A model generated the notes under the pieces. The model worked only from the letters and a program-made list of their open reading frames with translations, did no database searches and was not told the DNA's origin. This document shows positions 19,531 to 29,283 of a stretch of 64,000 nt of DNA, in pieces. The position numbers and the translations under genes are program-made. Position 1 is the first letter of the stretch. Each line of letters opens with the position of its first letter. Source of the stretch: Deltaproteobacteria bacterium (GTDB lineage Bacteria; Desulfobacterota; Desulfarculia; Adiutricales; Adiutricaceae); contig JAISFS010000046.1 in assembly GCA_031263485.1 (NCBI GenBank), positions 22,662-86,661 of the forward strand, read 5' to 3'.

Positions 19531-19944
19531 TCACGCGGGCCTGAAGAGGATGACCGCCTCCCCGTCCAGGACCTGGACTTCTCCGCGGGCACGGGCCGTG
19601 GTACGCAGGAGGATCTTGCCCGAGGCATCGTCCTTGGCGGCTATCTCCACCCGTACCGTCAGCGTATCGCCTATGAAGACCGGGGCCTTGAAGACCAGGG
19701 TCTGCGAGAGGTAGACGGTCCCCGGGCCGGGAAGCGCCGTGCCCAGGATTGCACCCACGACGGAGGCCGGAAGCATGCCGTGGGCTACCCTTGTTCCGAA
19801 GACCGTCCGGGAGGCGTATGCCTCGTCCATATGCATTGGGTTCCAGTCCCCGGAGACGGCGGCGAAGGCCTCAAGGAGCTTCTCCGTCACCATTACGGTC
19901 CTCTCGGCGTAGTCGCCTTCCGCCATATCGCTGAAACTTGGCAA
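19531..19944 (-). CDS. MaoC-like (R)-specific enoyl-CoA hydratase
   Basis: This 137-residue hot-dog-fold protein resembles PhaJ-type hydratases. The catalytic segment is AAVSGDWNPMHMDEAYA with Asp33 and His38, and GTRVAHGMLPASVVGAIL forms the substrate tunnel helix. These enzymes hydrate trans-2-enoyl-CoA to (R)-3-hydroxyacyl-CoA as homodimers in the cytosol. The start is a TTG with GGAGG four bases upstream; the next ATG (19926) lacks a ribosome site. The gene lies 210 bp upstream of the amidotransferase in the same direction. No polyhydroxyalkanoate or fatty-acid genes are adjacent, so the physiological pathway is open. Confidence 0.88.
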   Translation of the reverse strand: MPSFSDMAEGDYAERTVMVTEKLLEAFAAVSGDWNPMHMDEAYASRTVFGTRVAHGMLPASVVGAILGTALPGPGTVYLSQTLVFKAPVFIGDTLTVRVEIAAKDDASGKILLRTTARARGEVQVLDGEAVILFRPA

Positions 19945-19968
19945 GTTGCCTCCGGGCCCAAATGTTTG

Positions 19969-19997
19969 ATTTTAAATGACGGAGAGGGGAAAAACAA
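19969..19997 (-). promoter_or_regulatory. Sigma-70 promoter candidate for MaoC cluster
   Basis: On the minus strand TTGTTT (19997-19992), a 17-bp spacer and TAAAAT (19974-19969) lie about 25 nt before the TTG start. The -10 matches five of six consensus bases and the -35 keeps only TTG plus one. Confidence 0.45.
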
Positions 19998-21820
19998 GGT
20001 TCATGACATTCTGACGGTCCGCTGCCGCGGAAACGACCTGGCCCGCGCACCGGATGAAATGCCGCATACCCGCCGCCTTCAGGGGCGGATCGGGACCCGT
20101 ACGATATCCGTCAGGCCGTGAGGCGGGAGTCTCTTTGGCCGGTCTGGTCCCCTGCTGTCCTGAGCCGGGCAAAAGCTGTCCTAAGATGCCATGACGAGGC
20201 CCGGATCGGGAGATGGCATTTGAGATGGGCTCCGAGCCGGGCTGTTTCCGGGACTTCACGCCGCGAACCGAGACGGAATCGCGCGTAAGCCCCGGCGACA
20301 GCCGATCCTGATAGTCGTTGGCAGAACGATGAAGATATTCCATCCGTCCGGCAAGCCCGGTTCCGGCCGTCGCGGATTCTTCAGTGTCGGGACACACGAG
20401 ACCGCTCGAGGCATGAAGGTCAGACGGGCATGATAAAACATGCCCATAAAGCCATTCGCCGGATCCGCTGTCATTTCTCGGCCCCGCGCAAAGCTTGGCC
20501 CCGTGCAAAGCTTCAGGGGACAACGAAAAGCAACCCTTCCGTACCGAGGAGCCTACGAGGATGTGACGCGGGATTCGGGGCAACGGGAAGGCGGAGGGAG
20601 GATGGCTTAACCGGTTAGATATCTCCGCTCGGCAAGTTCTGTCAATTAATTTCGAGTCACTCCGCATCGTTACAGCAATCAATCATGCTCATTCATATTG
20701 CATGGGAGCGTTTCCAGTCTTTACCGTGTTTCTGACGATATTGTTGAGATTTTCGAACGGATCTCGTCTGTCTTTAGGAGTGTTGTCGATGGTTGTTGCA
20801 AGAATGGTTAGCCGAATCCGATCGGCCATGTTAAATTAATATTGATTTTCTTGTATGAAAAGTCTGTGGATCAGATCGGTCTTGTCAACCAAGACGGCCT
20901 TTTCCTGACATAATAATTAAAATTTCCTATTCCGCCAATAGAAGACGGCAAACCTTCGACTTTATGGACGCCCATAACATCACCTTTCGGATGGGCACTT
21001 AATGCGAGTGAATGATTCATAATTTTTGTTTCATGTCCTGATCATCAACGGCTATCCTGACAACCTAACGGCATTTGCCTTGCCAAAAATGAAATCACCT
21101 CAAGGAAAGCAACCTGATTTAGAGTGTTCTGACAGAACATACTGAAATCAAAAGGCAAAAGGAATTCAGAGGAAGCCATTTCCAAGCTCCGAGACTATAT
21201 GAGGAATCAAGCCGTCAGACGTTGACTTCGTTTTTCAAGTTGCCGCAATGCCGGAAAACCGATAATCAGAATGGCTCCCGCATACAATCACAACAAGCAT
21301 GATCATGACGGCAACCAATTTATGGGCCCATCGTTAGGGCAACACACAAATATATCGTTGCCTATGAAAATTGCTGATAATTCAGCTTGTTTCGAGGCCT
21401 GACGCCAAGTCAGGGCCGCGAACGATATTTCGCTGACGCCCTTCACACCTCGCCTTATACTCTAGGGAAACGGCTTCGGATTGCCGATCCAGGCATTGCA
21501 GCAAGTTAATCCATTAACCCGGTGGGTACATTTTGGAAATTATACGATACATGAATGTTCACTGCAATCAAGGCGTTTCGGTTATAAATCCATATTTGTT
21601 ACGGCTACGGCAATCCATAATCGACTTTTAATTGAAACGATTTTTTTTTCATACATCTTATCGAGCCCGCAAAAAAATTGAAATTATGAAGGTATCATCT
21701 TTTTCTCATAAATTACAGCCCTAGCGATATTCGGCGAATTGTCAGGCGCTTGACAAAACCGATACTGAAAATTCGTCATATCTCTTTTCCTTGCCGCTGG
21801 CGAGCCGGCGGGACCCGACC
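19998..21820. other. Gene-poor region, AT-rich right half
   Basis: No intact gene is supported. From about 20.64 kb composition becomes AT-rich. A small frameshifted fragment at 20836-20975 is listed separately. The 236-residue minus frame at 19972-20682 looks like random GC-rich translation. Confidence 0.4.
20836..20975 (-). pseudogene. Possible remnant of AAA-ATPase-like (PF09820) gene
   Basis: One frame reads GLPSSIGGIGNFNYYVRK and, after a one-base shift, another reads AVLVDKTDLIHRLFIQENQY followed by a stop. The joined text resembles the start of AAA-ATPase-like PF09820 proteins, which typically show G-I-x-x-F ... Y-V-D-K-T-x-L-I. The rest of the gene, including the expected P-loop, is absent. 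The resemblance is short, so this is a weak call. Confidence 0.3.
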
Positions 21821-22579
21821 CTATCGCCAGCCCATGAACCTCATGATGTTGTTGAAGAAGACGTCCTCCAACTGGGTCCTGTCCAGGCCGCTCACCTCGG
21901 TGCGCAGGATCTCGACCGCGTAGTGGTGGAACGGCACGTCGCTCCCCCAGAAAATCCTATCGGCACCGACCCTGAGGTAAGCCTCGCGGATCTTGGTGTG
22001 CATGGGCATGCCGGAATTCTCCAGCCAGATGTTCTCGGTCTTCCTCGCCACGTCTATGGCCGCCTGGATGTAGACTCCGTGGCCATGACCCATGTGGACC
22101 ATGACGATCCTGGCCTTCGGGAACTCGTCCGCGAGCTGGCCAATGCTCCAGGGGAGGGAGAAGGGCGGGTGGCCGGAGTGGATGAAGACGGGAAGATTCC
22201 GGGAGACCGCCTCCTCCATGAGGGGAAAGACGCACTCGTCGTTGGCTGTGTAAGAGTTGAACAGTGGGTGAAGCTTCAGTCCGCACACTTCCCCCGTCCC
22301 GCAGAACTCCCGGAACCGCTCCGCCGAGTCGGGGAGCGTGGGATTCATCCAGGCGAGCGCGTATAGCCTTCCGGGAAACGCCTTCTGGGCGTCCAGGGCG
22401 GTCACGTTGTCCGGATAGCTCACTATGGCCTTCTCGATGCCGTACAAGGCCATCTCCGTTGCCATCTCCGCGGCGGTTATGGCCACCCCGCACCAGGACC
22501 CGAACTCGCCCACGTGGGCATGCGCGTCTATCTTCCTGATTTCCTGCGGCCCGTAAAGGCGTCTCCCGGCATCCGTCAT
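21821..22579 (-). CDS. Amidohydrolase-family TIM-barrel metal hydrolase
   Basis: The 252-residue protein has the metal-site series of the amidohydrolase_2 group: KIDAHAHVGE (His20 and His22), VCGLKLHPLFNSY, LPVFIHSGHPPF, IVMVHMGHGHG and FWGSDVPFHH with the final aspartate. Such enzymes hydrolyse or decarboxylate small carboxylic substrates in the cytosol; the substrate is not evident. AGGTGAACTTCG precedes the ATG at 22579. It lies 76 bp after the double methyltransferase in the same direction, so the two may share a transcript, though no functional link is obvious. Confidence 0.85.
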   Translation of the reverse strand: MTDAGRRLYGPQEIRKIDAHAHVGEFGSWCGVAITAAEMATEMALYGIEKAIVSYPDNVTALDAQKAFPGRLYALAWMNPTLPDSAERFREFCGTGEVCGLKLHPLFNSYTANDECVFPLMEEAVSRNLPVFIHSGHPPFSLPWSIGQLADEFPKARIVMVHMGHGHGVYIQAAIDVARKTENIWLENSGMPMHTKIREAYLRVGADRIFWGSDVPFHHYAVEILRTEVSGLDRTQLEDVFFNNIMRFMGWR

Positions 22580-22655
22580 CGAAGTTCACCTTCCCTTCCG
22601 ATGAGAAGACGACAAATCCGGCGGAGCGACGTCCGCCCCGTCCGGCTCCTCGCCC

Positions 22656-25600
22656 TCATGGCGCATCCGGATCCTCTTCCCCCATAGCGTCAGGCTCATC
22701 AACCCCCAACCACGCGCCCGGTTCGCCCATCGTCTCCCGCCGCGACCCGTTCCCGCCGTCCCGGACGGGCCTCACGGCGACATGCGGCAAGCCGTCCGTC
22801 CCGCCCCGTGCCGATCCGTTCCCCCCCGCCCCGGAAACGACCGAGCCGCCCTTACGCGAGACCCCGTATCCGGCGGCATGCGTTACCCCCGACAGGATCG
22901 GGAGCGGAAAGGCCTGCATCCCCGCGATGGGGCCGCCGAATTCGACGTTCCGCAACAGCGCGTCCCTGAGATCCGTCAGATCCGCGAACTGCGTCTCAGG
23001 CGACCCGATCTCGACGGATGCCCGGGAGTTCGCGTCCTGAGGCTCGCTGCCTGTCGAAGCCGATGCTTCCGGCGGCTCACTGATTAGCGGGCCTGCGCCC
23101 CCGCCGCAAGGCGAGCCCTGGGCGGGCGCCTTCTGGGCGGCCGCGTCTGAAACCTCCCCGGAGGCGTAGCGCGGGGCCCCGGCAGGTTCAGTGATCCCGG
23201 CTTCGGGAGAAGCCGCCGGGGGACCGTCCTGCGGAAGCGCCACGCGAGCGGCGATTGCCTTGCTTTCACGCGGGGCCATGGGAGCGGCTTCCGCTGGAAC
23301 GGCCGCCCCGCCGCGCATTCCGTGATTCGAGCCTCCCGACAATTCGACGCCGCAGGCTTCGAACGGAAGAAGACGGCCCGCGAACGGCGGAGCCGGCGTC
23401 TCTTGCGGATCGCCGCGGGGGAAGTCGCGGCGTTCGCCATCTCCCGCGGTCGTTCCTGGAGCGATGCGTGCCGCGTCGCGAACGATGCCGCGGGTCGGCC
23501 TTTCCGAGGGCTGGTAGTTGGTGATGAGGACCTCCAGGCTCCCGCCCTTTCGGGTGTTGTAGCTGGAGTTCGAATAATCGCTGTCCAGGACGGTGACCTG
23601 GTACTTGCCGCACCAGCCGTACAGAATCCGGTTGCCCTGGCCCTTGTGGGAAAGCACGTTGGAGAGGGCGAAGCTCACCCCCCGAGCGTTCAGGGTGTCA
23701 AGGAGGTCGTATAGGGCGAGCTCCTCGCTCTCGTTCCACTGCTTGAAGCCCCGCTTGCCGTCGTTGTAGTTCGCCTGGGCTATGAGATAGGGCGGGTCGC
23801 AGTAGACCATATCCCCGGGGCCTAGCCCGGAGACGTCGGCCTCCGAGAAGTCCCCGGCGGTGAAGGTGATATCCGCCGACTGGATGCGATCGATGAAGGC
23901 CTCGAGATTCCTGCGCATGGTCGGGCTGAACCTGCTCCGGCCCCTGCCGAAGGTGTTGTTGTACTGCAGGCGGCTGTTGAACCTGAACATGTAGTTGAAC
24001 GAGTGGCAGGCCAGGGTGAATAGGTCCACCGGGTCGCCAGTGGCGTTGTAGAAGCTCCTGAAGGCCTGGTATGCCCTGTCGTTGTCCTCTGAGAGGCCGA
24101 AAGTCCTGATGCGTTCCTCGATCTGCTCCAGGGCCTCCTTCTTGTCCGTCGTCTGGAAGGCACGGTACATGCCGATGATCTTGACGTTCAGGTCGTTGCA
24201 GACTACCCGGGCGGCGGGCGCGTTGATGCCCACGTCGCAGCCCCCGGCGAAGAGGTCGACCAGCGTGCCAACTCCCTCGGGGAAGCGCGGCAGGATCTGC
24301 GGGAGCAGACGGTGCTTGCCCCCGATGTAGTTGAAGGGGCTCTTCAGGTACTCGCGGCAGGCGACCAGCCGCGGGGTAGGGCGCAGGGGCGGCAACGGGA
24401 GCGCCTGCGTTGGCGGGAGTGGCGGCGCGGGGGACGGTGGCAGCTCCGCCTTAAGCGACTTGACCGCCGAGGCCGGCCTGACCGACCGGAGGATACCGGG
24501 CCTGAAGCCGGCCAGGCCAGGGGAGAGGCCCTGCGAGTTCCAGCAGCCCTCGCCCGGAAGCGAAACCGCTCCCGGGCCCGTTATTCCGCTGTCCAGCCTG
24601 GCGGCGAAGTCGTCAAGAGCCTCCAGAGACCCTGACTGGGTCACGGGGCATCGCGCCAGCCTGCGGACCTTGCGCACGTAGAAGATGTACTCGGAAAGGT
24701 CACGTCCGTCCTGTTTCATGCGGGAGCTGTAGCGGCGGTATGGGGTCTCGTAGCGCCTGAAGCTCCCGGACGCGCCGTGGCGCCTCATGATAGCCTCCAG
24801 CCGCTCTGACGGCATCAGGCCCTCGGCGCTGTAACTCACGATGATATGCCGGAACCTGGCCTCGGCTATGAGGTCATCGAAGGCCGCCTCCACCTCGGAG
24901 CCGACGCAGAATGCCGAACCCGCCCCCGGCGAATTCCGCAGGCCGGTGACGCCCTTCACTTCGGGCGAATCGTAGCGGGACACGGTCTCCAGCACGTGGT
25001 AATTGGCGCCGTACTGCCTGCAGGTATACGGCGGGTCGACGTAGAGGATCTCGCCCTCGATCTCGCGGACCAGCAGGTTGGCGTCCATATTGTAGGAGCG
25101 GTTCTCCAGGCCGTTGTCCACTATCTCCAGGTTGGCCAGCTCGAAGGGCCTGAGCGCCCTGCATTCCCAGTACTTGAGGAATGCCCCGTAGGTGCCCGCC
25201 GTGTTGGACACGCTCGGCACGCCCTCCACGAGGCGGGCCAGCAGGTGGAAGTATTCCGCCTCGTCGAGCAAGCTGTCCCTGCGCCACACCTCTATGGTGT
25301 GACGGATGAAATCCATCCGCCTGGCGTTGTCACGGGTGAAGTACATGCGCCCGTCCCGGGGCCACTGTCCTGCCGGGACGCACCCGCACGCGCCCACTCC
25401 GGCCGAAGCCGGAGGCGCGCCGCAGACGGGGCCGTTGGCCCCCGGCCAGTCCTTGACCGGGGAGTAGTTGTTGGTTATGGAGAAGGGACACTCTTCGATC
25501 TCGCCGAATGCGGTCTTTTCCAGGTAGATCTTGGGATTGGCTATGCCCTTCCTGGACTTCAGCACCGCGAAGGTCGGAGGGGCGTTGGCCTCCACGGTGG

Positions 25601-25790
25601 CCTTCTGGATCACGTAGGAAAAGTGCAGGATGTCGTTCGAGATCACCTGGTAACGGCGCTTGAAATATCGGCCCACGCTCCCCGTGCCGGAGAATATGTC
25701 GCAGAACAGACCTCCCCCGGAGGGGGCGTGCTCGCTCACCACCCTGTCGATGGAACCCAGCAGCTGCGACTTCCCGCCGATGTAGCGCAT
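22656..25790 (-). CDS. Fused double N6-adenine DNA methyltransferase, M.FokI-like
   Basis: The track frame starts at 26288, but its first 166 residues are low-complexity. I start at the ATG at 25790 (MRYIGGKSQLLGSIDRVVSE), where homology begins, giving 1044 residues. Domain 1 has motif I LFCDIFSGTGSVGRYF (about residue 33) and motif IV YVDPPYTC (about 251). Domain 2 begins SPFNYIGGKHRLLPQ (about 485), with motif I LVDLFAGGCDVG and motif IV YCDPPYLI (about 665). Both have the motif order of alpha-class Dam-type enzymes and intact DPPY. M.FokI likewise joins two such domains so that each strand of an asymmetric site is methylated. A proline-rich linker joins the domains and a low-complexity tail of about 285 residues follows. 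No restriction endonuclease is adjacent. Confidence 0.88.
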   Translation of the reverse strand: MRYIGGKSQLLGSIDRVVSEHAPSGGGLFCDIFSGTGSVGRYFKRRYQVISNDILHFSYVIQKATVEANAPPTFAVLKSRKGIANPKIYLEKTAFGEIEECPFSITNNYSPVKDWPGANGPVCGAPPASAGVGACGCVPAGQWPRDGRMYFTRDNARRMDFIRHTIEVWRRDSLLDEAEYFHLLARLVEGVPSVSNTAGTYGAFLKYWECRALRPFELANLEIVDNGLENRSYNMDANLLVREIEGEILYVDPPYTCRQYGANYHVLETVSRYDSPEVKGVTGLRNSPGAGSAFCVGSEVEAAFDDLIAEARFRHIIVSYSAEGLMPSERLEAIMRRHGASGSFRRYETPYRRYSSRMKQDGRDLSEYIFYVRKVRRLARCPVTQSGSLEALDDFAARLDSGITGPGAVSLPGEGCWNSQGLSPGLAGFRPGILRSVRPASAVKSLKAELPPSPAPPLPPTQALPLPPLRPTPRLVACREYLKSPFNYIGGKHRLLPQILPRFPEGVGTLVDLFAGGCDVGINAPAARVVCNDLNVKIIGMYRAFQTTDKKEALEQIEERIRTFGLSEDNDRAYQAFRSFYNATGDPVDLFTLACHSFNYMFRFNSRLQYNNTFGRGRSRFSPTMRRNLEAFIDRIQSADITFTAGDFSEADVSGLGPGDMVYCDPPYLIAQANYNDGKRGFKQWNESEELALYDLLDTLNARGVSFALSNVLSHKGQGNRILYGWCGKYQVTVLDSDYSNSSYNTRKGGSLEVLITNYQPSERPTRGIVRDAARIAPGTTAGDGERRDFPRGDPQETPAPPFAGRLLPFEACGVELSGGSNHGMRGGAAVPAEAAPMAPRESKAIAARVALPQDGPPAASPEAGITEPAGAPRYASGEVSDAAAQKAPAQGSPCGGGAGPLISEPPEASASTGSEPQDANSRASVEIGSPETQFADLTDLRDALLRNVEFGGPIAGMQAFPLPILSGVTHAAGYGVSRKGGSVVSGAGGNGSARGGTDGLPHVAVRPVRDGGNGSRRETMGEPGAWLGVDEPDAMGEEDPDAP

Positions 25791-26536
25791 CGCCCGTGTT
25801 ACCCCGCCTCGGCGGCCGACGGCGCCGAAGGCCGCCCGCTTCCGTAAGTCCAGAGCCTGTCGGGTCCGCCGCGGCGCATCGCCGCTGGAGGCCCGGGTGA
25901 GCCTAAGGCCGCCGGACCGGTGGCCAGATGGGATGCCCGAGGGCGCGGAATCGCTCTCCGCGGAACAGCCGGAACAGCTGGGGCGCCGGAGCGGGAAAGC
26001 CGGCCGCCGCGCGCGGGCGTCAGACTGGCATTCAGTTGCCTGGGGCCCGGCCCGACGCATGGATGTTGCCGCAAGCGGAGAAGACGGAGATACGCCGCCG
26101 ACTTTCCGCGCCGGAGCCCCGACAGGCAGATGATGGCCACCGCGAATGCGTAGACCCGCCGACGCGAGGCCGACAAGGCCGGTACGGGTCGGGACTTCGA
26201 CCGAACGGCTGATGGCCGATGCGGTTGAGGGACGGGGAGCCGTCGGCGAGCTCCCGCGATTCCGGGCGGACGTGATTCCGTCGGCCACAAAGGATCGCCC
26301 TCATGCGCCAGTGGTGATACCCACGCATATTACCGCAAGTCAATGCGTCTTGGAAGAGGCATCGAAACGATGAAGCGCGTCGGCATCGCGGGGAGGCCGA
26401 AAGGCGCGGAAACAGGCCGCCGCTCCCGCGTCCGGAAACTCCTGGAGGCTGCCTGCGGCGGCTTCGGGCGTTAGACGCTCTGCGCGCCGCGGAGAACTTG
26501 CGGGCCAAGGCCTTCTCTAGCCCGCAACGACGCCGT
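25791..26536. other. Spacer between methyltransferase and transposase
   Basis: The minus frame of the methyltransferase stays open to 26288, but the text is Arg/Pro/Ser-rich with no family features. I see no endonuclease or inverted repeats that I can define. Confidence 0.4.
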
Positions 26537-27817
26537 TTAAGCGGTCCGCCGCCTCCGGCCCTTCCGACGGGGCGCCACGGTGTAGTTCCAGTCCCCCCGA
26601 AACTCGTCGGGAGTCGTGTGGCGCAACGCTTCCCCGGGGGAACCCCTCAACTTCTCGGCAAAGAAGGCGCGGTGGTCCAGGCGGCAGAGGACGCGGAGCG
26701 CGGGGTCACAGTCCGCGGCTCCCAGAAGGTTCACGCTGGTCTCGTAATCCGCCCCCGTCCCCCCCCTCCAGCCGGTGCTGAAGAAGGAAAAAAGCTTCCG
26801 GCACAGCCTCGGGTCCCAGCGGCTCGTGCCGGGCTGGAAATGCGAGACCGCGACGGGAAGCCTAATCTTGCCCGCGAGGGCGAAGACGGACGAGAGCCAG
26901 AGGCTTCCGGGCGAAAACGAGCAGCCTCCGCGGCCTACGGTCAAGTACAGGAGAGTCGCGTGCGGGAACATCTGTCGGCCCGCGGCCTTCCACCAGCCGT
27001 AGATCGACTGGGTGGCGAACTCCGAGTCGTCGCGACAGGTGCTTACCGTCTGGGAGGTCTGGAGCCTGGCCATCTCGTAGATGCCTCGCGGGAGCCCTGA
27101 GACTCGCGAGACCTCGGGGTAGGATCGGAACTTCGTGCGTCCGAAAGGCGGCATCTCCGTCTTGCCCAGCTTCCGCGACTCCAGGCTCAGCACGGGGTTA
27201 GAGCGCCCTATCTCCGCAGCGACGCGGCCGTTGATGTACGCGAACTGCGCGGGCCCGTCCGGGCGCTGGTTTGCCCCCAGCATGTGCCTGGAGGTCGTCT
27301 GGAGGGTGTAGCCCAAATACTTGAGCTGCTTGCGGGCGGTGGACGGCGAGACGTCGAGCCCCCCCTCCCTGAGTCTCGCCGCGATCCTGCGGGTGGAGTC
27401 CAGGGTCCACTTCAAGGGCGAAATCGTCCCCTCGGGCATGCTTGCGGGGTCCAACACGCGCTCTATGGAATCGTTCAGCTCGGGGTGGTGGTAAATTAGC
27501 GGGATGCGCCCGCCGCCCTCGCGGCGGATGCGATCCTCCGGGAGCACGGAGTCCGGGTCCTCCATGAAGTCCATCATCTCCTGGAGCCCGCGCTTGATGG
27601 TGGAGCGCGCCACGCCCGTCGCCCGGTGGACCAGGGTCACCCCGCCGTAGCCCAAGGTCATGGCCTTTTCAGCCACGAAGGCACGGAGGGTACGCTCATT
27701 GAGCGTACCCCTGGCTACCGCGAAATCCTGGCGGATGCTCTCTTCGGTTTCGGCCAAGTTTTCGGCCAAGTTTTCGGCCATGATTTCGGCCATGGTTTCG
27801 GCCATGGTTGGATTCAT
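26537..27817 (-). CDS. ISAzo13-like transposase lacking the DDE triad
   Basis: The frame encodes 426 residues, full length for the ISAzo13 family. The N-terminal HTH region (VTLVHRATGVARSTIKRGLQ), SPLKWTLDSTRRIAARLREG, YLGYTLQTTSRHMLGANQRP, FQPGTSRWD...LFSFFSTGWRGG and the C-terminal EFRGDWNYTV follow the family closely. The catalytic segments have changed. The usual ISVDTKKKE is LSLESRKLG, ITADxGGSNG is LTVGRGGCSF, and KWNKIEHRLFSF is RWDPRLCRKLFSF. All three acidic residues appear lost while the frame has no stop. It therefore probably cannot transpose and may be decaying slowly or retained as a DNA-binding protein. Residues 5-24 are a 12-bp repeat expansion. Family motifs are quoted from memory. 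Confidence 0.8.
   Translation of the reverse strand: MNPTMAETMAEIMAENLAENLAETEESIRQDFAVARGTLNERTLRAFVAEKAMTLGYGGVTLVHRATGVARSTIKRGLQEMMDFMEDPDSVLPEDRIRREGGGRIPLIYHHPELNDSIERVLDPASMPEGTISPLKWTLDSTRRIAARLREGGLDVSPSTARKQLKYLGYTLQTTSRHMLGANQRPDGPAQFAYINGRVAAEIGRSNPVLSLESRKLGKTEMPPFGRTKFRSYPEVSRVSGLPRGIYEMARLQTSQTVSTCRDDSEFATQSIYGWWKAAGRQMFPHATLLYLTVGRGGCSFSPGSLWLSSVFALAGKIRLPVAVSHFQPGTSRWDPRLCRKLFSFFSTGWRGGTGADYETSVNLLGAADCDPALRVLCRLDHRAFFAEKLRGSPGEALRHTTPDEFRGDWNYTVAPRRKGRRRRTA
27746..27805. repeat. 12-bp in-frame repeat, five units
   Basis: Five copies of a TTCGGCCA(A/T)G(T/A)T-like unit on the plus strand encode MAET-MAEI-MAEN-LAEN-LAET at the transposase N-terminus. Confidence 0.85.
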
Positions 27818-29283
27818 GGTTGGATTCAGACCTTCCTTCCAAAGCCTGATGCGGCTCTACGCTTTTCGGACGAAGAACGCCCGGAAACAGGAAAACCTTT
27901 GCGGCGGCCCCGCACCGGAAGGCGAGACGGTAAGATCCCCGCCGCCCGTAGCCCGGGAGCGGGAGATGGCCGAAGCCATTCCTGAAGGCCCGGAAGCGCC
28001 GGATCGTTTTTACGGCCCCGCGCGAGGCGGGGCGGTGTGTCCAGAGACAACGGGACGAATCATTGCCGTGATAGGAAGCCGGGGGTACGCGCCAACGGCG
28101 GAATGCCCGCGCAAAAGCCGCGTCGGGCACGGGAAACGGTGCCGCGACGCGCCGAAACCAGGCGCATTCGCCTGAACGTCGACCTGTAGCGCTGAATCTG
28201 CGAGGAATCGCCGGGAAAACAAAGCGAAGAAGACGGAAAGCCACGGGATAGAAAATCAAATGCAATCGGAAATTCGCGGGACAGGCGTCGCGGAAAACAA
28301 AAGCCGCCGAAGACGACGAAACCCGCCGAAGGAAAAACAACGAATGCCGAATCGAAACTATAAAAAGGAAACACCGAAAAAAACCCGACGCGTAGCCCTG
28401 CGGATATGCGGCAAGACGCGAAAAGCCGCTGAACCGGCGCTATTTCCCGCGTGGAGACGCGCCGCCGGGGCGGAAAAGCGGACCGCCCGGCCCGGATGTC
28501 ATAAGTCCGGGTACCGGGCGTATCGGCGGAGGAGGCACCTTGGGCGTTCGCCATGAAAGGGCTTCCGGGAATGGGGTGAAGGAAGGGCTGACAACTCCGG
28601 TGTTTCCTCCTGTCCCAGGCACTTTCGGCGGCGACCGGCGGGCGAATGCCCCCGAAGGTCCGTAGCGGGACCTCCGCGGACAGGCAACGGGTATCCTGGA
28701 CGTGGAGCCGACCGCTCCCCAGCGGTCAGGCGCGGGGACATGAGACGGAAAGCGAAAAAATACGAAATCCGCGATTGCCGTCCGGACGGGCGGCAGAAGA
28801 CGCAAGGCGAAAGCCAGGCGCCGTGAGCCGAAAGCCGAGAAGCCTGATCGGGAACTCGCGGGCCGCAGGGCGACGGGCCGAAATACGTATGCGGGGGCTT
28901 GTGCCACATGTCCTGCGCCACTAGGCTATATGGACCGCATCATAGCAGAAAAAACCGAAAACTGAAACAAAGAATCTGCGACCCGAAATGCGCGGACGCG
29001 TCTCATCCGGGGAAACCTGGAATCGGGCCAGAAGCCTTGACCTTAAGCAGGAGCCTGAAACAGGAGGTTTCATGCCGGACGGTCGGGAATCCCCTGGGTG
29101 CGCGCCGAAAAGCCAGAATCCTGCGGTAAAGCCCGATATTGCGCGGACTTCGGGATAAAAGACGCCGCTGGGTTTGCCCGGCGTACCCCGGACTGGCGAC
29201 CGGATTCCGGACGAAAGCCGCGGATTCCGCCGCGCGGGGCCGCCCGGCCCAAGCTCCGCCTCTTACGTCGGGAAGGCCGGTCG
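27818..29283. other. Gene-poor spacer
   Basis: I see no gene in nearly 1.5 kb. Purine-rich stretches (28.2-28.4 kb and 28.7-28.8 kb) create long Arg/Lys or Phe/Ser-rich frames on opposite strands that I regard as artefacts. Confidence 0.45.

Noticed and set aside
19972-20682. 236-residue minus-strand frame
   Set aside because: It has no domain features and overlaps other frames equally well; composition looks random.
25791-26288. N-terminal extension of the methyltransferase frame
   Set aside because: The 166 residues are low-complexity, and homology to M.FokI-type enzymes begins at MRYIGGK.
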